Source: Camellia lanceoleosa (taxonomy: Eukaryota; Streptophyta; Magnoliopsida; Ericales; Theaceae). From it: DNA of 64,000 nucleotides. Where the stretch lies: assembly GCA_025200525.1 (NCBI GenBank), contig JANUSC010000378.1, positions 1 through 64,000 of the forward strand, read 5' to 3'. The stretch's first letter is position 1, and each line of letters begins with the position of its first letter. The position numbers and the translations under genes are program-made. The notes under the pieces are model-generated. The model saw only the letters and a program-made list of their open reading frames with translations. It was not told where the DNA came from and ran no database searches. This document shows, in pieces, positions 24,490-34,160 of the stretch.

Positions 24490-24860
24490 CTTAACAGGTA
24501 CAGCACAGTAAGAGTGCATGTTCTATGCAAGACGAATAACCAAGACACAATGTTAGAGACATGTTTCATGCTAAACATGCGAGAAACAAAACAGAAGCAT
24601 ATTCTATGCAATGAGAACCGGAGCATGTTCTATGCCACATTGGAATACATATTCAATGCAACAGTACAAAATGCATGTTCTATGCACGATCAATAACACA
24701 AAATACATATTCTATGCAAGATTAATAGCATGTTCTATGCAAAATACCAAATGCATGTTCTATGCAAATGGGAAATAGAAGCATGCTCTATACAAATGTG
24801 AGAAGTGATGCAAGACCACATATAAAATGCACGTTCCATGCAACGATAAAGAGATGCATG
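24490..24860. repeat. Irregular short repeat GCATGTTCTATGCAA in element B
   Basis: About ten or more copies of GCATGTTCTATGCAA or close variants, separated by 10-30 variable bases. Each copy is an imperfect dyad (GCAT...ATGC). The minus-strand ORFs across it are by-products of the repeat. Confidence 0.75.
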
Positions 24861-24908
24861 TTCTATGTAATGACAAAAGCGTATTTGATAAAGCCGACTC
24901 AGACGTAA

Positions 24909-24930
24909 CTTCCGATTTACCTCTCGGAAG
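24909..24930 (-). other. Conserved hairpin in element B 3' region
   Basis: CTTCCGA and TCGGAAG form a 7-bp stem around an 8-base loop. Element C has the same loop and position relative to the minisatellite, with CCTCCGA/TCGGAGG (43275-43296). One stem pair has changed on both sides. It may be an RNA structure in the gag-pol transcript's 3' region. Confidence 0.45.
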
Positions 24931-25087
24931 AGTTACAATATGTTTTAAAAGGATACACCTCGTTCATATTGACTAGCGATGAACATCATGTTACGAAGAC
25001 CACGGTTCCATAGGCAATTGGAACTTAAAGTGAACTTTCCTTGCATACGGAGAAATAAAGACATAAAACGACATTAAAATTCAAAAG

Positions 25088-25200
25088 AGGCCACGGGCAC
25101 TTATCGGCCACGGGGAGGCGTTGGCCACTTGTCGGCCACCCCTATGCATTGTTATTGGCCACCAATGTGGCTGTCGCCAGTGGCCACCGATGGCAAATTA
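25088..25200. promoter_or_regulatory. Palindromic-word array before the PMD gene
   Basis: Repeated words ATCGGCCAC, GTCGGCCACC, TTGGCCACCAATGTGGC and GTCGCCAGTGGCCACCGATGGC. The array lies about 390 bp upstream of the first ATG of the antisense PMD gene. It resembles the arrays in B's own LTR (21825-21915 and 23455-23520). A TATA-like TTTATACG (25325-25332) and pyrimidine-rich tracts follow. A promoter role is inferred. Confidence 0.45.
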
Positions 25201-25589
25201 GGGCCACTTTGGTCTTTTCTCCTCAGGTCTTTAAGTAAACACACCCAAACTTCATTTCCCCACTTTCCCATTGCCGAAATCCTCCATTTCTCTCTCTAGA
25301 AACTTTTCCCCTCTAGATCCGCGCTTTATACGCATTTTCCAACGCCCCATGATTGTTTGATTCGCTAAAACCTCTTGATATCCTTCGTTTTGAATCGATT
25401 GAAATTTGATTTCGGTGTTTTTTTCTTCATTCTCACCACTTGAGGCTTGTTTCCCTCGAGTTTCTCTTGGGTTTGGTGCCTTTTCCCGGGCCTTGACTTT
25501 TTCTTCCCTTTTTCTCTCTCATAGGGTTGACTTTTGGCATTTTTCACCCATTTTCTTCATTTTCGCCCACTTTCTGACCTCCTTTCTAG

Positions 25590-28480
25590 ATGGCGGACAG
25601 CATTCCACATGACGGATCTTCTTTGGGGATGGAGGCGAATCCCGAGCCTGTACTACTACCACCTCGGGTTCAACCTTTTGACCCAGAGACATATTATCCT
25701 GAGACAAATGTGTTTCCACCCGACAATACTCGTCATTTTAGAGGGTTTGCACGAGGTTTGCCAGAGGACCTCTTGCTATGAGAGTCGGAGTCCCATTTAT
25801 CCTACGGTGCCACCGAGGTATACACTATATTCTTACATTTTCCTCAATGTACCTTGCATTTCTTGCATAAATCACACTCTTGCACTGTATTTCTGACACT
25901 GCCTTTCATCTATTTATCTCAAACACATTCTTGCACTGTATTTCTTACATTGCCTTTCATCTATTTATCTTAAACACATTCTTGCACTGTATTTCTTACA
26001 TTGCCTTTCATCTGTTTATCTCAAACACATTCTTGCATTGCATTTCTTACATTGCCTTTCGTTTGCCAATTTCGATTACAAGAGGACTCACATTCTATCA
26101 AAGGATATGGAGCCATATCTGCGAAGGAGTGGTACATAGAGCTTCCCGCCAGCATCCACCAGATTATCAATGAGGGGCCGGCTTCGGCTTATTTTGCACG
26201 GGGCTATCGCGTCTCATAACGAGTAGACCCTTACTCTAGTAGAGAGGTGGTGGGATACCACCAACTCTTTCCACTTCTGTACTATGGGGGAGATGACGAT
26301 GACTCCCTATGACTTCTCTATGCTCACTGGCATAGAGGTAGGGGGTCGTCTGATCTCTTTTGATACAGACATAGGAGAGTGGGAGGCCGCCTGGATCTTC
26401 CTACTAAGGGCATACCCACCTCTCTTTTGGTCGAGGATGGTGAGATACAATTGGTTTTCCGAGCATTACAGAGAGACAGAGCCAGAGACCCTAGAGGAGA
26501 TCGAGCAATACACCCGTGGCTTCTTGATGTTCCTTTTTGGCACCACTTTGTTTGCCGACCCGGCGAACACTGTAGGATTATATCTCTTAAGCGCCTTGGT
26601 GGACTTGTCTTAGGTCTGGCTTTACGATTGGGGCGGCGTTGGCCTTGCTACCTTGTATGGCTACATGAGCTCGACATCCCGCAGGAGCGGGAACAGAGTC
26701 GGTGGATACTGGAGAGCCTGGAAGGTATGCTTTACTTTTCTGCTTTGCATTTCCTGTCGTGCTTTCTGCTTTGCACTTTCTGTACACTGCACACACAAAA
26801 TCTGCTCTTTGCTTCACACTTGTACTTTCTGTACATTGTACTACACATTATACTTTCTGCATTCTCTGCATTCTACATACACATTTTTCTTTCTGCATTG
26901 CCTATGTTTATATGTTGTACACTCCTTTGCTACCTTTTGTTTCTTCCAAGCGTGGGTATATGCATACTTCGACCTTTGCCCCAAAGCAGGTGGAGATGCC
27001 TCCTATTGTACCATACTCTCATTGGTACAACGACCGTCTTGAGGAGGACCGAGGAGACCTTTCCATTCTTCATTTGGTGCCGATACCGTGACCGCGGTAG
27101 AGGTAACTCAAAACTCACAATTATTTCTACTTTACTTCAGCTCTGATTCATATTGCATATCTAATGGCAACTAACAACCTGCATATTCTCTGTTTGTAGA
27201 TCTCTTGGCGCCTTGAGCGATGCTGAGAGTCGAGAACGGTTGTCGGCAAGGGGCTTCCGGCTTCTGACTTGTGCTTGAGGGCCCGGTATGCCAAGCCTGG
27301 TTCTTAGGCGAGCGCTTCATATGCCAGACCTTAGGTTTGCCGCAGCAGGTAGTTACCATGGCGCCTCTACCATCTATGCGAGCTACAGAGAGCCTTTCTC
27401 CCTAGAAGGTGATTGAATTTACTCGGGGTGTGGACGTCGACTACTTTCTCGAAGAGGGGGACTATACGACATTTATCCAAACGCATCTCATGCCTTTGTT
27501 GATGCGTACTCGTGCTCGTACAGGGAGAGCAATAGACGTCCCTTCGATAAGCAGGGCTCGAGCATCGAGGGGTAGGGCTAGAGGGTGCCCCTATAGGCGG
27601 TGCTTGTTGGCGAGCTTGAGCCAAGTTGACATCTTTGGCGATGCTGGAGAGGCTTACTAGATTCCAATTGAGCCTCCAGCGGCTGGTCATAGATATGTCA
27701 GAGCTCCTGACTCACCTCTGGTATGTATCATAGTTTTTCATTCATTTTTCCATTCCTCTCGGATATTCATTCCTTTGGAGCGATCATTCCCAAATGCATT
27801 TGCGAGCACTTCGAGGATACACTAAGGATCTACTAGAGTTGTTGGCCTCATTCGAGAACATGATCTTGAGGAGGGAGGCACTGCTCAGATTCCATGGCAT
27901 TCAGGTAATTTCTTCAGTTTTGTTACATTCCCGTCATTACATTTACACTAACACTGCTGGCCCGACCTTTCAATGAAAACTTCACCATGCTACATTAATA
28001 CGGCATCTAAATTCATACAATGTACCTGACTTTTGCATATACTCATTTTGTACACCATACTTGCATCTGATACACATACTGTGGCTGACATATACCAACT
28101 AACTTTTTAGGTCCCACCTATTCCGACAACACCAGTGGCAACAATACCAGGACCATCAGTACCCCTCTAGCGGCGGGAGAGAGAGCTCTAGTCTTGGACC
28201 AAGGCCGAACTAAAGCGCCGAGTTGAGAGTGGCCCTTGAGCCATTTTGAGCGAGGATAATCTGAGAGACCAGGCCGAGGAGAGCGGGTTAGCATGTTGAG
28301 TCGTCTAGGCGGAGATGATAGCGTTGGCTCGGATTACGCTAGTGATGACATTGATGCGAGGAGGCTCCGGTAGAAGCGACAACGACTTTGGTTCGATTCG
28401 ATTTAGCATCTGGTTGGATAGTAGCGGTGGAAACTCTGCGAGTCCGCTCCGCCAAGGAAGAGGACGAAAAGGGCCTCTAA
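25590..28480 (+). pseudogene. Antisense plant mobile domain (PMD) gene of element B, multi-exon, broken
   Basis: Runs opposite to gag-pol. Visible domain landmarks in order are ERWWDTTNSFHF, GEMTMTPYDFSMLTG, GTTLFAD, YDWGGVGLATLYGYM and GGYWRAW, then VYAYFDLCP. These are hallmarks of the plant mobile domain (PF10536; MAIN/MAIL proteins of plants and several transposons). Likely exons are 25590-25817, 26083-26724, 26951-27102, 27200-27720, about 27790-27904 and 28111-28480, with GT donors at 25818, 26725, 27103, 27721 and 27905 and AG acceptors before 26083, 26951, 27200 and 28111. The 27409-27660 frame (YTTFIQTHLMPLL) and a C-terminal Glu-rich region continue the protein. In-frame stops (about 25780 and 26613) and a frameshift near 26218 break it. 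MAIN/MAIL1 act in silencing and gene expression in Arabidopsis; the role here is unknown. Confidence 0.75.
25878..26065. repeat. 51-bp tandem repeat inside intron 1 of the PMD gene
   Basis: Units start at 25878, 25929, 25980 and 26031, an exact 51-bp period, with core TCTTGCACTGTATTTCTTAC and TTTATCTCAAACACAT. The array fills the predicted first intron and ends just before the acceptor. The 97-codon ORF across it is repeat-derived. Confidence 0.85.
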
Positions 28481-28789
28481 AGCTTGAGATAGTTGGCGCT
28501 GATCTACCTATATTTTCTTTTTTCTTAGTATCTTTTGTTAGTAGTGTTAGCACTTTGTACAGCTTCAAACGAGTTTTATTTGCTATAAAAATTTGTATTG
28601 CACTTTTGTAAAAAGTAACCATCATCAGAATGAAAACCAGTTTTTGTATGAGAAAGTGTTGTATTTTGCATTCTGAGCATCGCATAGCATAGAAATGAGA
28701 TTGAACGTGATTGATGGAAATTGCACATTGCATTGGCATAACTTTCTTGATCAAGTAGTGAACCGACTAACAACAAAGCAACAAAAACA

Positions 28790-28905
28790 ATGTACAACTC
28801 GATAAATAATCAAGTAATATACAACTTGATAAACAACACACAATATACAACAACTCAATAAGCAAAACAAATACAACTCGATAAACAAATTGAAACAAAA
28901 CGGCT
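28790..28905. repeat. ACAACTCGATAA repeat, element B
   Basis: Several copies of ACAACTCGATAAxCAA spaced 15-30 bp, between the PMD and DUF7745-like genes. Element D has the same short repeat at 55805-55945, before its DUF7745-like gene, so it is a conserved landmark. Confidence 0.7.
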
Positions 28906-29024
28906 CAACAAAACTAACTAAAACAAGACAACACAATGCACAAAGACCAGAACAAAACATAGATTCTCAGCACTCTCAACACACAGGTGGACCACAGGAC
29001 AACCAAGAAGGTTACTGGCCATGA

Positions 29025-29100
29025 ACAGAGGCTATCGGCCACTAGTGGTGTCTGTCGACCACCAGTGGTGGCCGGTCGGCCATCAATGTGAGAGGCCTCT
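29025..29100. promoter_or_regulatory. Palindromic-word array before the B DUF7745-like gene
   Basis: Words TATCGGCCACTAGTGG, GTCGACCACCAGTGGTGGCC and GGTCGGCCATC. It is followed about 40 bp later by a TATA-like CTACAAAAG (29138-29146) and an ATG at 29194. The words resemble B's LTR array (CACTAATGGTGGCTGTCGACC near 21896). Confidence 0.5.
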
Positions 29101-29193
29101 AGATTGTTGCCACCTGTCTTCCACTCAGTGCCTTACCCTCTACAAAAGCTGGGACTTCGTAGTTTCTTCATTCCAGCTTTGTTTTTGCCACAA

Positions 29194-30365
29194 ATGGAGC
29201 AGTTTTTTGCCCAAAAACTCTCCGATTGGATTATAACTTTAGATGGCTCGGAAAAGCTAAATTTTTGGGGTTTCGGCATAAATGCACTATTCCCGCTAAG
29301 TGGTTCTCCACTGTGTTTTTCGTTCCTACATGCCACAACTAGATATTGAAACCTGGTTACGCACGTGTTCAGCTTCGGGGGACAAGAGATATGCTCTATA
29401 ATCGAAGAATTTCCAGTGCTAATGGAGTCCTGGTGGTATGAAGAATCTTGCCCCAGCCCCGTTTTGGTCACATCCAAGCTTTGGGAATGATGTGTGGGCT
29501 CACTTTACATGATGCCCGATCCTTGGTTCACAATGGAGAGTAAGATATCCCCAGTTTGATTCATGGATTTTCCGATGCCGATGATCATGGCGACCATCTT
29601 TGGCTGAGTTTTCGGCAGCACGCCCTTTGTTTGTGCATGCTAGCGCATTTTCTCCTTACTCCGGGTTTCCGAGGGTCTAGCATTCAGCTAGTTGAATTGG
29701 CCCAAGGCTAGAAAGAGGGCAAGACCTGCATCGGCTTGACATTAGCTGAGACTTTGATGGGCTTAGACGCCTTTCAAAACCCTTTCTCACTTTTTCTCTC
29801 AACATACACCTCTCTATTCTTTAATCTCTCTTTTCTTTCATCCCTCCCCAGATATGGCTCATGGATAGGTTGAAAGTAGTGCATTCTTGCTCTGCATATT
29901 CAGCACGAGGCTATTTTTTTCGCCAACAGCTAGTTGACTTCCCGAACGAAGGGTGGTGGTTGTATTGGATGTGCAACAGGTCTGCTGTTGACATTGCTTG
30001 GCACTGCCCCTGGTTTGATTTGCCCAAGATGAGCTACAGCACGGCTCGACAAACTAGCATTCAACTGATTGGCATGACACACTGTATTTTCTAATTTCCA
30101 TTCTGATTTACGCGTCAATTCAGACACGACCAGACTTGTCTTGATGAGGGGGTAGAATACCCGACTTCATACCCAATTCGAGGTTCACAATTAGCTTGAT
30201 ACCCCATTGCTTGGAGGACGAAAGAACTTCTGGCTCCCGCCCCTAGTTTCAACTGCGCACTTTTTGGCGAGTGCTTGACTTGGCTTGAAGATGAGGCGCA
30301 ATCTAGGCCCACTTTAGCATCAGAAACTTCCACAAGCATAAGCAAGGGATGCAGGAACACCTGAC
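29194..30365 (+). pseudogene. Antisense DUF7745-like gene of element B, broken
   Basis: The start ATG lies in the same context as D (CCACAAATGGAG against CTCCAAATGGAA at 56254). Readable pieces are MEQFFAQKLSDWI, VFSFGGQEICSIIEEF, then after an acceptor CCCTCCCCAG (about 29850) HCPWFDLPKM and CALFGECLTWLEDEA. The domain is my reading of the plant DUF7745 family, found in repeat-encoded ORFs and of unknown function. Stops and frameshifts occur throughout exon 1, and most of the intron seen in D is missing. It faces the integrase 3' end, so sense and antisense units converge. Alternative: a diverged PMD relative. Confidence 0.6.
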
Positions 30366-30420
30366 TCAACTATGCCCCAAGTTTATTGCTTTGATCTTTA
30401 CTTTTCAAGTTTTCTTTTTG

Positions 30421-30436
30421 AATGTAATAAAAGCAA
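30421..30436 (+). terminator. Putative poly(A) signal of the B antisense gene
   Basis: TGTAATAAAAGC (AATAAA at 30426-30431) lies about 60 bp after the last recognisable codons. D has TGTAATAAGCGAC at the same relative place (about 57564). The remaining 30440-31046 is the non-coding convergence zone before integrase, with no gene seen. Confidence 0.45.
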
Positions 30437-31046
30437 CTTTGATTTGTGTCAAGAGTCAGAGAACTTTGTATTGAAATCAATGAAATTGAAGTAGTGGGCA
30501 CTGAAAATTTTCCTTTTGGTCCAAAAATGGTCTAAATTGTAAAAAGATTAATTTGAACAAAATTAACTTCTATTAAAACTTTTTAAAACCATTTTCGATG
30601 AGGATCACAACTTGACACACATGGAATCTATCCTCGAGATGTACAACCTCGAATCCAAAAATGAAAAATTGCCCTTTGGTGAATAACCTTTGCTTTCGAC
30701 CTTGTAGTTAGCTCTTTTCTCGAGTAAGGATCACAATTGAACTTTTAAATAATAGACAAAGATGACGGATCAACATATGGACACAACTGATTTGGAGGTG
30801 TTTACCGCCAGACTTTGAAATGAAGTTGCCTACGTATCCCAAAGAGGTAAATCAAGCCTTACGTAGTTCGGTTTGAGTTCGCTCGGTTATTAATGCTCTC
30901 TTTGTGTGCTCTAACTTTTGCTAAGGCCGCCCTTTTTAGGTTTTCAACCTTGCAAGCTCAATTTTTCTTTTTTCCAATTTTTTGTGCTCTAACTTTTGCC
31001 TAGGTCGCCTTTCTGGGTTTTCGGCCTAGCGAGCCTTTCAGGGGTA

Positions 31047-32319
31047 ATATTTCTTCAACTTGTCCATGTTGATCGGTTGGGAAAATTCTAGGCCATCTAG
31101 GTCCATAAGAATAACAGCTCCACTTGACCAGATAGTTTTGATAATGTAAGGACCAGTCTAATTGGGTCTGAACTTGCCCCTAGAGTCATGGATGGGAGCT
31201 CGATTTTCTTTTAGTACCAAATCCCCTTCCTTAAGATTCCGAGACTTAACTTTCTTGTTAAAAGCCCTGGCAATCCTGCGTTGATATCCTTGAACATGGT
31301 ACAGTGCTCTCATCGAACAACATTAGTTCGTTGAACCTGCTCTGCTGCCAATCTGCTTCTGCTATCTGGCACTCAGCCATAACTCGCAGCGACAGAACCT
31401 CTATTTCAATCAATAGAATAGCTTCCATCCCATAAACAAGAGAGTACGGAGTTGCCCTAGTAGATGTCCGAATTGAAGTTTTGTAGCCCCAGAGAGCAAA
31501 TGGCAATTTGTCTAGCCAGTCCCTGGAGGTCTCAACCATTTTTTTCAAAATGTGCTTGATGTTCTTGTTGGCAGCCCCAACAGCTCCGTTGGTTTGCGGC
31601 CGATATATAGATGACTTATGAAAAGCCACGTTGTACTTCTCTAACAAGTCAATCACTTCTTTCTTAAAATGGGAGCCATTGTCTGAAATGATCTCATTTG
31701 GGACTCCATAACGGCAAATAATGTTGTTGCGGATGAACTTAGCCACATCTTGCCCAACCTTTGCATAAGATTAAGCTTCCATCCACTTCGTGAAACAATC
31801 AATTGCTAGCAGAATGTACTCGTGTCCGTTTGACCCTTTCGGTGTGACTGCCCCAATGACGTCAATTCCTCAAACTGAGAAAGGCCATGGTGAAGTCATG
31901 TTATCTGACTTTGGCGGGATATTCATGCGATTTGCATGAATTTGGCATTTGTGACATTGTTGAACAAAACCAATACAATCCTCTTCCATGGTAGACCAGT
32001 AGTAACCTTGCCTGAGAATCTTGTGGGCTAGCATCACTCCGCTCATGTGCGCTCCACACTCTCCCCTATGGATGGCCCCCATTAGGCGCTTCGACTCTTC
32101 TGCATCAACACACAGTTTGTGCATTCCCAAATGGCCCCTTTTATACGACTTACCCCCGCAGATGATAAACCAAACGGCCATCCGGCGTATTGCCCTCTTA
32201 TCTTTGGCATTTGCCCCTGGTGGATAAACCTCCTTTTCCAAGAAGTTCCAGATATCATAATACCAGGGGTTTTGATCTTGCACTTCATCTATTGTGGCGA
32301 TCAACTCGTAGGTTGGCAT
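31047..32319 (-). pseudogene. Element B integrase, broken
   Basis: Inserts element DNA into the host in active copies. The N-terminal zinc-binding HHCC module is visible (IHRGECGAH and QQCHKCQ). The catalytic core has GIDVIG, DNGSHF and the third acidic site region NGAVGAANKN, where the usual Glu is Gly. A stop replaces the Trp expected after PFSV (about 31870), and a second stop follows the YAK segment near 31770. The C-terminus ends MDKLKKYYP-like at about 31047, as in D. No chromodomain follows, which fits the Tat lineage and argues against chromoviruses. Confidence 0.85.
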
Positions 32320-32329
32320 ATATCTCTAC

Positions 32330-33290
32330 TTGATAATGATCGAACGCATCCGGACTCCTAACGAGATGTCTATCATAAAAAATTGAGTTGATAAAGCATC
32401 AGCAAACTTGTTGTTCTCTCTTAATAGATGCGTAAAGGTCAGCTTCTCAAACATAGGAAACAGAACATCCAAGGTTTGGTAGTAGATCTTCATCTTTTCT
32501 TCTTTGACCTTCTAGTCTCCTTTTGCTTGAGACACGACCAGGTTCAAGTCCTCAATGACGTCTAACCTTTTTGCCCTTAATTCCAAGGCAACTTCCAAAC
32601 CAGTGATACACGCTTCGTATTCTGCCTCGTTGTTGGATACTTTGAACCAGAGTTTGAAGGCTAAAGGTATGTGGGAATTGTTGAGTACTATCAGCAACAC
32701 CCCTATCCCATAACCGTACTGGTTAGACGCTCCGTTAAAGTACATTGTCCAGGTTTCTTCCTCAACCTGCAGAATGGCTTCATCTAGGAACAAGTATTCT
32801 ACTGCTTCATCCCCTTCTACTAGGTGATTTGCCAGGAACTCAACTACCGCTCTCTCCTTGACATACTTCCAAGTGACATATTTTAAATCTAACTCGGAGA
32901 GAAGAAGCAACCAACGAGCTAGCCTACCCGTAAGTGCTGGTTTCTTGAGGAGATATTTGATGGGATCTAATCTCAAAACCAGAATTACAGAGTAAGCTAA
33001 CAAGTAGAGCCTTAACTTGCTGGTAGCCCATACCAAGGCTAAGTAACGTTTCTCCAGTGGGGTGTAATGGGTCTCATAATCCAGCATCTTCTTGCTCAAG
33101 TAATAGATGGCTTTCTCCACTCTATCTTCAGATTCCTGAGCAAGCATGCATCCCATCGTTGTGTCTATTACTAACAGATACAGAATCAATGGCTTTACTG
33201 GCTCTGGCGACAACAAAACAGGCAAATTCTGAAGGTACTGCTTGATTTGCTCAAAAGCAAACTGACATCAGTCATCCCATTGAAATTTCT
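32330..33290 (-). pseudogene. Element B dual RNase H (gypsy RNase H plus archaeal-type RNase H)
   Basis: The first part (about 32850-33225) is the RNase H next to RT: DTTMGCMLAQE, YYLSKKMLDYE and YTPLEKRYLALVWA. The second part (about 32350-32770) is a distinct RNase H: WTMYFNGASNQYG, NNEAEYEAC, then after a stop at about 32511 RENNKFADALST. A second, archaeal-type RNase H is a published trait of Tat elements. In this copy the first catalytic Asp of the second domain (usual YFDGASN) is Asn, so it would be inactive even without the stop. Confidence 0.8.
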
Positions 33291-34160
33291 TTCCTTACTT
33301 TAAGAAACCAAATAGTGGTTCACAAGTCAAGGTTAATTTTGCGATAAACTGTCTTATGAATTGCACTTTACCCAGAAAGTCTCGCACCTCCTTTTCAGTC
33401 CTTGGTGGTGGCATTTCTAGGATGGCCTTGATTTTGGAAGGATCTACCTCAATGCCCCTTTGTGTGATCAAGTAACCCAACATTTTCCTTGCCGTTACAC
33501 CAAAAGTGCACTTATGTGGATTCAGCCTCAATCGATATTCTATGATCCGTTGAAAAAATTTGTTCAAGGCGGTGTAGTGGCCTTCTCTTTCCTTGGACTT
33601 GACAATCATGTCGTCCACATACACCTCGACCTCTTTGTGGATCATATCATGCAGAATTGTGGTTGTAGCCCGTTGATAGGTAGCCCTAGCATTCTTTAAC
33701 CCAAACGACATCACCCTATAATAGTAGGTTCCCCACGGCATAGTTAAAGCAATCTTCTCTCTATCCTCGGGTGCCATCAGAATCTGGTTATACCCAAAAA
33801 AATCCATCCATGAAGGAGAGCAACGCATGGCCTATGATGAAATCGACCAATTCATCATTGTGCGGTAGAGGAAAGTTGTCCTTTGGACTAGCTCTGTTCA
33901 GATCTTTGAAATCCATACATACCTAAATTCTGTCATCTTTCTTCGGCACCAGTACAATGTTAGCCAACCAAGTCAGGTAATCAGATACTAGTAAGAATCC
34001 TGCGTTTATCTGCTTGGTGACCTCTTCCTTAATCTTTTAAGCTCAATCTGGGCGTATTCTCCACAACTTCTGTTTAATGGGTCGGGCCTCGGGGTCAAGA
34101 GGGATTCGATGCTATAAAATCTCAGGATCAATTCCAGGCATGTCTTCGTAGGACCACTCG
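33291..34160 (-). pseudogene. Element B reverse transcriptase, broken
   Basis: Palm motifs are visible: WMDFFGYNQI, MSFGLKNARATYQ, the catalytic YVDDMIVKS, then KCTFGV and FLGKVQFIRQF. The open part runs 33295-33828. The N-terminal fingers (VPKKD and DFRDLN equivalents, 33830-34060) are readable only with frameshifts. The product would copy element RNA to DNA. The D copy (60410-61257) is the closest relative in the window and is less damaged at the N-terminus. Confidence 0.85.

Noticed and set aside
26379..27146. 255-codon plus ORF overlapping the PMD gene
   Set aside because: It runs through PMD exon 2 in the wrong frame and then through intron 2 into exon 3. The PMD motifs are in another frame.
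25590..28480. PMD block as an ordinary host MAIL-type gene
   Set aside because: It lies inside the element B 3' region between a shared minisatellite/hairpin zone and a tail that D also has (28500-28720 against 55560-55780), so it belongs to the element family.
23718..31046. Possible envelope-like gene between pol and the 3' LTR
   Set aside because: No sense-strand ORF with signal peptide and membrane anchors was found. The genes here are antisense and PMD/DUF7745-like.
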